A stretch of DNA of 64,000 nucleotides from Convivina praedatoris (lineage in GTDB: Bacteria > Bacillota > Bacilli > Lactobacillales > Lactobacillaceae). Position 1 is the stretch's first letter. The number at the start of each line of letters is the position of its first letter. A program made the position numbers and the translations under genes. Location: positions 16,088-80,087 of the forward strand of contig NZ_CAKOET010000006.1 in the NCBI RefSeq assembly GCF_933208495.1, given 5' to 3'. A model generated the notes under the pieces. The model searched no databases, was not told the origin of the DNA, and worked only from the letters and a program-made list of their open reading frames with translations. Positions 58,454 through 64,000 of the stretch are shown here, piece by piece.

Positions 58454-60865
58454 TTACGCAGATATATTATGCCGAATCTCAGACTTCATGAAAGTCCGAG
58501 TCGCATCATATTCGATATCAGCAATCATTTTATTGAAATTATCAAAGGCCTCGCGCTGATATTCAATCAATGGGTTTAATTGCCCATAACCACGTAAACC
58601 TACTCCTTGACGTAAACGATCTAAGGAATCAATATGATCAGTCCAATGTTGATCTGCCGAGCGTAAAATAACAATCCGTTCAAACGCTAACATTTGTCCT
58701 GGCTCATAAAGCTGCTTCTTTTTATCAGCAAAATTCTGTTGAGCAATTGCAAATAACTTATCTTTAATTTCTTGGCGGGAAAGATTATTCAGCCGAGTGA
58801 GCCCTTCACCACTAACTGATAGTGCATCACTAATAAAGTTAGAGATTTCGTCCAAATCCCACTTACTAGGATCATTACCAGGAGTCTGAGCATCTACAAC
58901 TCGGTCAATAGTACGTTTAACCATTGGAATAAATACATCATCCAGAGAATTTTTTTCATCAAGTACTTGGTCACGTTCTCGATAAATCAATTCTCGTTGC
59001 TCGCGAACAACATCATCATATTGTAGGACATTTTTACGTGTGTCATAGTTGTTTCCTTCGACACGCTTTTGAGCTGATTCAACCGAGCGAGTAATCCATC
59101 GGTGCGTAATTACTGTATCTTCTTCGTCCATATTCATCCGCTCTAGCAGCAAACGCACTCGTTCTGCACCAAAACGAATCATTAAATCGTCTTGCAAAGA
59201 TAAGAAAAATTGTGAAAACCCGTGATCCCCCTGCCGACCAGCACGTCCTCGTAACTGATTATCAATTCGACGAGATTCATGTCGCTCTGTTGCAATCACA
59301 GCTAGACCACCAAGTTCATCAACGCCTGGTCCCAACTTAATATCAGTACCACGACCGGCCATGTTGGTTGCGACGGTAACTGCTCCACGCTGTCCCGCGT
59401 TAGCAATAATTTCAGCTTCCTTAGCGTTATTCTTGGCATTCAAAACATTATGTGGAATATGATGTGCTGTTAATAACTTAGAAACTAACTCTGATGACTC
59501 AACCGATCCGGTTCCCAGTAGTACTGGCTGGCCCTTCGCATGAAGTTCGGATACCATCTTTACAACTGCATTAAATTTCGACTTTAGCGATGGGTAAAGT
59601 AAATCAGGACGATCCAAGCGTTGAATTGGCTTGTTAGTAGGTATCTCTACGACGTCCATATTATAGATTTCACGTAACTCTTCTTCTTCAGTCTTAGCGG
59701 TACCAGTCATACCCGAAAGTTTACGATACATACGGAACAAATTTTGATAGGTAATTTGTGCCATTGACTTGTTTTCTTCTTGAACTTGCAGACCTTCTTT
59801 AGCTTCAATAGCTTGGTGCAAGCCATCAGAAAGACGAGTCCCATCTGAAATACGGCCTGTAGATTGATCAATCAACTTGACCTCACCTTCTTGAAGAACG
59901 TAGTCCTTATCACGCAAGTAATTAAAATTAGCTCGCAAGGCTTGGTCGATGTGATGTGTTAGCGCAGTATCTTTAGGACCATATAGATTATCTAGGTTAA
60001 AGAATACCTCTGCGTTTTTAATACCCTCTTCAGTCAAAAGCGTATTTTTACCTTCTTCGTCAACCTTAAAATCTTCATCACGTTGTAAAGTTTTAACGAA
60101 GCGATCAGCTTGCTGATAAAGTGGTGAAATTCCTGATCCGGGTCCTGAAATAATCAAAGGTGTTCGTGCCGTATCAATTAAGATTGAATCAGCCTCATCA
60201 ATTAGCGCAAAATTCAAACCACGCTGCATGATACGATCTTCAGCACGACTAACCATGTTATCACGTAGATAATCAAAACCAATGTTGAAATTAGTTGAAT
60301 AGGTGATATCAGCATCATAAGCCTTACGCTTATCTTCTGGTGCATCATCTCCAACGTTAACCCCAACAGTTAAGCCTAACCAATTATAAAGCTCGCCCAT
60401 CAGCTCTGCATCTCGGCGAGACAAATAATCGTTAACTGTAACAACATGAACACCACGTCCTGGGAGGGCATTAAGATAGACTGCCATTGTGGCTGTCAAG
60501 GTTTTACCTTCTCCGGTCTTCATTTCGGCTAAGTTGCCACCGTGCAAAACCACTGCGCCCATAATTTGAACGTGGAAAGGATAAAGGCCTAGTACACGTT
60601 TAGCTGCTTCACGCGCTACCGCAAAAGCTTCTGGCAATAATTGGTCTAAAACATCCGCTAAAGCTTTATTATAAGCTCGATCATCCTTAATACCCTCAGT
60701 GGCATTTTTAATAGTTTGCTTAAACTCAGCCGTTTTCGCTTGCAAATCTTTATCAGATAATGCAGACATAGCGTCAGCGTAGCTTTCCACTTTCTCAGTT
60801 ATTGCTTCTACTTTTTTAAGTTGTCGTTTAGAATTATCAACTAACTTACGTACTGGATTAACCAT
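58454..60865 (-). CDS. secA: Preprotein translocase ATPase SecA
   Basis: An 803-residue SecA with Walker A MKTGEGKT (about 115-122), DEAD-like [11 protein letters not shown], and the [15 protein letters not shown] motif VI (here [12 protein letters not shown]). It pushes preproteins through SecYEG. The C-terminal zinc-binding tail (CxCGSGKKYK type) is missing and the protein ends [11 protein letters not shown], which is common in lactic acid bacteria. Start at ATG 60865, after AAGG. Only one SecA is seen; no SecA2 is near. Confidence 0.96.
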   Translation of the reverse strand: MVNPVRKLVDNSKRQLKKVEAITEKVESYADAMSALSDKDLQAKTAEFKQTIKNATEGIKDDRAYNKALADVLDQLLPEAFAVAREAAKRVLGLYPFHVQIMGAVVLHGGNLAEMKTGEGKTLTATMAVYLNALPGRGVHVVTVNDYLSRRDAELMGELYNWLGLTVGVNVGDDAPEDKRKAYDADITYSTNFNIGFDYLRDNMVSRAEDRIMQRGLNFALIDEADSILIDTARTPLIISGPGSGISPLYQQADRFVKTLQRDEDFKVDEEGKNTLLTEEGIKNAEVFFNLDNLYGPKDTALTHHIDQALRANFNYLRDKDYVLQEGEVKLIDQSTGRISDGTRLSDGLHQAIEAKEGLQVQEENKSMAQITYQNLFRMYRKLSGMTGTAKTEEEELREIYNMDVVEIPTNKPIQRLDRPDLLYPSLKSKFNAVVKMVSELHAKGQPVLLGTGSVESSELVSKLLTAHHIPHNVLNAKNNAKEAEIIANAGQRGAVTVATNMAGRGTDIKLGPGVDELGGLAVIATERHESRRIDNQLRGRAGRQGDHGFSQFFLSLQDDLMIRFGAERVRLLLERMNMDEEDTVITHRWITRSVESAQKRVEGNNYDTRKNVLQYDDVVREQRELIYRERDQVLDEKNSLDDVFIPMVKRTIDRVVDAQTPGNDPSKWDLDEISNFISDALSVSGEGLTRLNNLSRQEIKDKLFAIAQQNFADKKKQLYEPGQMLAFERIVILRSADQHWTDHIDSLDRLRQGVGLRGYGQLNPLIEYQREAFDNFNKMIADIEYDATRTFMKSEIRHNISA

Positions 60866-60947
60866 ATTTTTTGATGCCTTCACTTATTCGCAAAGGACTC
60901 CCTTCATACTAAAATCAATAACAAACCGTGATGGTAAACTAAATATA

Positions 60948-60953
60948 ATTATA
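60948..60953 (-). promoter_or_regulatory. -10 box of secA
   Basis: TATAAT on the minus strand, just two bases after the serS terminator T-run. The -35 region overlaps the terminator stem and is not convincing. Confidence 0.55.
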
Positions 60954-60954
60954 A

Positions 60955-60989
60955 CAAAAAAGACTTGAAAAATACATATCACAAGTCTT
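60955..60989 (-). terminator. Terminator of serS
   Basis: AAGACTTG / CAAGTCTT followed by TTTTTTG on the minus strand. Confidence 0.82.
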
Positions 60990-61000
60990 GTTCATTATTA

Positions 61001-62317
61001 TCAAAAATGAGGCGTAGCCGCTAACACTTCTTGTCCCCCCATATAAGGACGCAAGACCGTTGGAATAGTGACGCTACCATCTTCGTTTTGATAGTTTTCT
61101 AATATAGCTGCTACTGTTCGGCCAACAGCCAAACCTGAACCGTTTAAAGTATGCACTAACTGTAGCTTGTCTTGTTCATCTCGATAGGTAATATGCATTC
61201 GACGGGCTTGAAAATCTTCAGTATTTGAAACCGAAGAAATTTCTCGGTAAACATTTTGGGCTGGCATCCACACTTCAACATCATAGGTTTTAGCTGCTGA
61301 GAATCCCATATCTCCTGTTGATAACATGATTACATGATAGGGAATTTCTAGCTTTTGCAAGATATTTTCTGCATTTGCAGTCATTTTCTCTAACTCATCG
61401 TATGACTGCTCTGGTTTTGTAAACTTAACCATTTCAACTTTGTTAAATTGGTGCAAACGAATTAAGCCACGTGTATCACGTCCTGCTGCTCCAGCTTCCT
61501 TGCGGAAAGATGGTGAGAGAGCCGTAAATTTAATTGGCAAATCTTCGGCTGGAATTGTTTCACCAGAAAAATAATTAGTCAATGGTACTTCAGCAGTCGG
61601 GATATAAGTTTGTTCTAATCCTTCAACTCGATAAGCATCATCAACAAACTTAGGATACTGACCCGTTCCAAACATTGCAGTATTATTAACCACAATGGGG
61701 GTAATCATCTCGGTATACCCTTCTTTACGATGCTCATCTAACATAAAATTATAAACAGCACGTTCCAGACGAGCTCCATCACCAATATAATACAAGAAAC
61801 GTGCTCCTGATACTTTGGCCCCACGTTCAAAATCCAAAATGCCTAGATTTTCTCCAATTTCAAAATGAGGCTTTAACCACTCAGGGGCACCTTGCAAAAC
61901 CTGGGGACGCTTAGAATAACTAGCTTCATCAGGTTGCCAACGACGTTGTTCCACATTAGCGCTTTCATCAGGACCCACTGGTACTTCTTTAGCCGCCAAA
62001 TTAGGCAAGTGAGCCGCAATACCTTCTACGCCTTGCTCCAAAGTAGTTCGTTGAGCATCTAATTCCTTAATCTTAGCACCGACTGTCTGCATTTCTGCAA
62101 TAGCTTGACTAGCATCTTCTTTTTGACGTTTAGCAAAGGCAATTCTATCTGACACTTCGTTTCGCTGAGCCTTTAATGTCTCAACTTCAGCAATTGTTTC
62201 TCGACGCCGTTGATCTAACGCCAATAAACGATCCAATGTCTCTGCTTCCACACCACGATCAGCCAAACGAGTTCGAGCTTCATCTGCATTTTTTCTCAAA
62301 TAACGAATATCTAACAT
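61001..62317 (-). CDS. serS: Seryl-tRNA synthetase
   Basis: A 438-residue class II synthetase: N-terminal long coiled-coil arm (about 30-100) that grips the tRNA-Ser variable arm, and a catalytic core with motif 2 [25 protein letters not shown] (shown here only to place it near residue 270) and a C-terminal SGLAVGRT motif 3. Start at ATG 62317 after GGAGG; upstream in-frame codons lie in the T-box. Controlled by a T-box leader. Confidence 0.97.
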   Translation of the reverse strand: MLDIRYLRKNADEARTRLADRGVEAETLDRLLALDQRRRETIAEVETLKAQRNEVSDRIAFAKRQKEDASQAIAEMQTVGAKIKELDAQRTTLEQGVEGIAAHLPNLAAKEVPVGPDESANVEQRRWQPDEASYSKRPQVLQGAPEWLKPHFEIGENLGILDFERGAKVSGARFLYYIGDGARLERAVYNFMLDEHRKEGYTEMITPIVVNNTAMFGTGQYPKFVDDAYRVEGLEQTYIPTAEVPLTNYFSGETIPAEDLPIKFTALSPSFRKEAGAAGRDTRGLIRLHQFNKVEMVKFTKPEQSYDELEKMTANAENILQKLEIPYHVIMLSTGDMGFSAAKTYDVEVWMPAQNVYREISSVSNTEDFQARRMHITYRDEQDKLQLVHTLNGSGLAVGRTVAAILENYQNEDGSVTIPTVLRPYMGGQEVLAATPHF

Positions 62318-62335
62318 AACATCCTCCAGAATATT

Positions 62336-62572
62336 TAAGTAAACAAAAAGCGTTTTCATCCAATTGTAGCTACCTACAAATCGGGACGAAAAACGCACTT
62401 CCGCGGTACCACCCGTTTTCTATGTCAAAAACATAGCTCTCATTCAAACAGATAACGGTGTCACCGGATGTAATTAGCATCAACTAGAACTTACTGGAAT
62501 TTCAACCCGACATTTCACATCAAACAATGTCTTTCTGCGTTGGTTTACTTATGGTAAGGAACATATAGGTTA
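62336..62572 (-). ncRNA. T-box leader of serS
   Basis: The T-box GGGTGGTACCGCGG (62401-62414) is present, preceded by CCGTTATCTG and AATGAGAG-stem III (GCTATG/CATAG). A terminator follows: GCGTTTTTCGTCC / GGATGAAAACGC plus T-run (62344-62396). It senses uncharged tRNA-Ser. I see UCC and UCU near the specifier region but cannot fix the specifier codon. It fills the 317-base gap between serS and the tRNA cluster. Confidence 0.93.
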
Positions 62573-62602
62573 ATGATAGCACATAAAAATTTAGAAATAA
62601 AC

Positions 62603-62630
62603 AAAAAAGGAAGAGGATTCCCTCTCCCTT
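62603..62630 (-). terminator. Terminator of the tRNA cluster
   Basis: AAGGGAGAGG-GAAT-CCTCTTCCTT followed by TTTTG on the minus strand, after tRNA-Ile. Confidence 0.85.
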
Positions 62631-62634
62631 GTCA

Positions 62635-62708
62635 TGGGCCTGACAGGACTCGAACCTGTGACCCCTGCGTTATCAACACAGTGCTCTAACCAGCTGAGCT
62701 ACAGGCCC
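62635..62708 (-). tRNA. tRNA-Ile (GAT)
   Basis: Acceptor GGGCCTG/CAGGCCC, anticodon loop TTGATAA, discriminator A. Last tRNA of the cluster. Confidence 0.96.
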
Positions 62709-62734
62709 CTCTTTGCTTCTCTTGCCGAAACAAA

Positions 62735-62805
<71 letters not shown>

Positions 62806-62826
62806 ATGCTGGAACTTTCATTCCTA

Positions 62827-62899
62827 TGGCGCGGGACGGAATCGAACCGCCGACACATGCAGCTTCAATGCATTGCTCTACCAACTGAGCTACCGAGCC
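62827..62899 (-). tRNA. tRNA-Phe (GAA)
   Basis: Anticodon loop TTGAAGC between ATGCA and TGCAT. The acceptor GGCTCGG / CCGCGCC has a T4-C69 mismatch; all other pairs hold. Discriminator A. Confidence 0.93.
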
Positions 62900-62923
62900 A
62901 TCTTCTATTCTTCTTCATAGAAA

Positions 62924-62997
62924 CGGTCACAGCGGGGCTCGAACCCGCGATCTCCTGCGTGACAGGCAGGCGTCCTAACCAGCTAGACCATGCGACC
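62924..62997 (-). tRNA. tRNA-Asp (GTC)
   Basis: Acceptor GGTCGCA/TGTGACC, anticodon loop CTGTCAC, discriminator G as expected for aspartate. Confidence 0.96.
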
Positions 62998-62999
62998 AA

Positions 63000-63073
63000 T
63001 TGCGGGAGTAGGATTTGAACCTACGACCTTCGGGTTATGGGCCCGACGAGCTACCGAACTGCTCCATCCCGCG
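63000..63073 (-). tRNA. Initiator tRNA-fMet (CAT)
   Basis: C1-A72 mismatch and the three G-C pairs (GGG/CCC) flanking loop CCCATAA... mark the initiator. Discriminator A. Confidence 0.96.
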
Positions 63074-63101
63074 ATAATATTATTCGTGGTTCCCCACTTA
63101 A

Positions 63102-63191
63102 AGGAGAATGAGGGATTCGAACCCTCGCGCCGATTTCTCGACCTGACGGTTTTCAAGACCGTTCCCTTCAGCCAGACTTGGGTAATTCTCC
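63102..63191 (-). tRNA. tRNA-Ser (TGA)
   Basis: Long variable arm; acceptor GGAGAAT/ATTCTCC; anticodon loop CTTGAAA. The discriminator base reads T, not the G usual for serine. Confidence 0.94.
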
Positions 63192-63211
63192 ATTATATTT
63201 TGTGTCCTTAA

Positions 63212-63285
63212 TGGACCATGTTGGACTCGAACCAACGACCGGACGGTTATGAGCCGTCTGCTCTAACCAACTGAGCTAATGGTCC
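63212..63285 (-). tRNA. tRNA-Ile2 (CAT, lysidine-type)
   Basis: Acceptor GGACCAT/ATGGTCC, anticodon loop CTCATAA. The body resembles the known Mycoplasma/Bacillus tRNA-Ile2, whose C34 is changed to lysidine by TilS, more than an elongator Met. Confidence 0.82.
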
Positions 63286-63298
63286 CGCTTCGAGCCTA

Positions 63299-63372
63299 TC
63301 GCGGCGGGGGGAATCGAACCCTCGACCTCTCGGGTATGAACCGAACGCTCTAGCCAGCTGAGCTACACCGCG
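63299..63372 (-). tRNA. Elongator tRNA-Met (CAT)
   Basis: Acceptor CGCGGTG/CGCCGCG, anticodon loop TTCATAC. The T-stem GAGGG/CCCCC contains an A50-C64 mismatch. Discriminator A. Confidence 0.9.
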
Positions 63373-63399
63373 ATCGCCTTAACTGATTTTCTTCAGTCA

Positions 63400-63473
63400 T
63401 CGGGACGACAGGATTCGAACCTGCGACCCCCTGGTCCCAAACCAGGTGCTCTACCAAGCTGAGCTACGTCCCG
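63400..63473 (-). tRNA. tRNA-Pro (TGG)
   Basis: Acceptor CGGGACG/CGTCCCG, anticodon loop TTTGGGA, discriminator A. Confidence 0.96.
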
Positions 63474-63530
63474 TACTTTTCCCAGGTCTTTGCCCCGGCC
63501 ATTCTTCTGTTAGAGTTTCTTTCAACTCTA

Positions 63531-63604
63531 TGCACCTAGCAGGAGTCGAACCTGCAACCTCCTGATTCGTAGTCAGACGCTCTATCCAATTGCGCTATAG
63601 GTGC
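63531..63604 (-). tRNA. tRNA-Arg (ACG)
   Basis: Acceptor GCACCTA/TAGGTGC, anticodon loop CTACGAA, discriminator A. A34 is expected to be deaminated to inosine. Confidence 0.96.
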
Positions 63605-63607
63605 ATA

Positions 63608-63691
63608 TGCCGGCGACCGGGATCGAACCGGTACGATGTTTCCATCGCAGGATTTTAAGTCCTGTGCGTCTGCCTATTCCGCCACGCCGGC
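63608..63691 (-). tRNA. tRNA-Leu (TAA)
   Basis: Class II body with a variable arm; acceptor GCCGGCG/CGCCGGC; anticodon loop CTTAAAA; discriminator A. Four bases from tRNA-Arg. Confidence 0.96.
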
Positions 63692-63697
63692 ATTCCA

Positions 63698-63769
63698 AGC
63701 GGAAGACGGGATTCGAACCCGCGACCCCCACCATGGCAAGGTGATGTTCTACCACTGAACTACTTCCGC
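63698..63769 (-). tRNA. tRNA-Gly (GCC)
   Basis: Acceptor GCGGAAG/CTTCCGC, anticodon loop TTGCCAT, discriminator T. Confidence 0.96.
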
Positions 63770-63775
63770 ATTATA

Positions 63776-63848
63776 TGCCGACTAAAGGACTCGAACCTTC
63801 GACCCCCGCTTTACAAGAGCGGTGCTCTACCAACTGAGCTAAGTCGGC
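63776..63848 (-). tRNA. tRNA-Thr (TGT)
   Basis: Acceptor GCCGACT/AGTCGGC, anticodon loop CTTGTAA, discriminator A. Confidence 0.96.
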
Positions 63849-63891
63849 AGCTTCTATCCCGACGTGGCTTGCTTTGACTGCCGTAGTCAAA

Positions 63892-63964
63892 TGGACGCTA
63901 CAGGGATCGAACCTGTGACCCCCTGCTTGTAAGGCAGGTGCTCTCCCAGCTGAGCTAAGCGTCC
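63892..63964 (-). tRNA. tRNA-Val (TAC)
   Basis: Acceptor GGACGCT/AGCGTCC, anticodon loop CTTACAA, discriminator A. Confidence 0.96.
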
Positions 63965-63968
63965 AATA

Positions 63969-64000
63969 TGGAGAGAAAGGGATTCGAACCCTCGAAGCAG
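63969..64000 (-). tRNA. 3' end of a further tRNA, cut by the window
   Basis: The T-arm GAGGG-TTCGAAT-CCCTT and the 3' acceptor strand TCTCTCC with discriminator A are visible. The bases before the T-arm suggest a long variable arm (Ser or Leu class), but the anticodon is outside the window. Confidence 0.75.

Noticed and set aside
63212..63285. Second elongator tRNA-Met
   Set aside because: The anticodon CAT sits in a tRNA-Ile2-like body (GGACCxT acceptor, CTCATAA loop), so a lysidine-modified isoleucine tRNA is more likely.

Overview
The window is a chromosomal segment of a low-to-moderate G+C Gram-positive bacterium of the lactic acid group (Lactobacillales). The Weissella/Leuconostoc branch is my best guess, but genus is not proven by the sequence. 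Supporting signs are strong Shine-Dalgarno sites, a perfect CcpA cre site, a T-box before serS, a guanine riboswitch, an ECF transporter module, class Ib ribonucleotide reductase, and tRNA genes without encoded CCA. No prophage, IS element, CRISPR array or rRNA gene is visible.

Left part (1-20 kb). The nrdHEIF operon (minus) diverges from a CorC/HlyC-type membrane protein, a histidine phosphatase and hflX (plus). A tRNA-Tyr/tRNA-Gln pair and a drug-type MFS pump follow, then a membrane-fused glycerophosphodiester phosphodiesterase and an MMPL exporter with a divergent TetR regulator and a clear operator. Next is a small locus of unrecognised character (14.9-17.6 kb): a 31% serine protein with no signal peptide, a four-helix membrane protein with a low-complexity outer tail ending near LPATG, and a soluble single-PASTA protein. 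A cre-associated sugar porter and a CPBP-family protease close this part.

Middle (20-30 kb). A guanine riboswitch controls pbuX-xpt. A complete DpnII-type GATC restriction-modification cassette (dpnM-dpnA-dpnB, visibly AT-rich) sits between xpt and the rplM-rpsI operon. Upstream of rplM are a flavin-barrel protein, truA and the ecfA1-ecfA2-ecfT energising module.

Ribosomal block (32-54 kb). The S10-spc-alpha genes run rpsJ to rplQ on the minus strand with secY, adk, infA and rpoA. rpsN is missing from its usual place, between rplE and rpsH, where three hairpins lie instead. The str genes rpsL-rpsG-fusA are cut off from rpsJ by a polyamine transporter operon (potABCD), and tuf is not here. 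An NDH-2-type NADH dehydrogenase with a DoxX-like tail and a polyprenyl synthase sit between rplQ and ecfA1, suggesting a quinone-linked respiratory function.

Right part (54-64 kb). A comC-like prepilin peptidase is followed by clpC, prfB (without the usual programmed frameshift), secA and a T-box-controlled serS. A large tRNA cluster begins here and runs off the end: fourteen complete genes and one cut gene, in an order resembling the Bacillus rRNA-linked clusters.

The most unusual items are the serine-rich/LPATG/PASTA locus, the missing rpsN with its structured spacer, the long structured leaders before rpsJ and rpsL, the frameshift-free prfB, and tRNAs with acceptor or T-stem mismatches.
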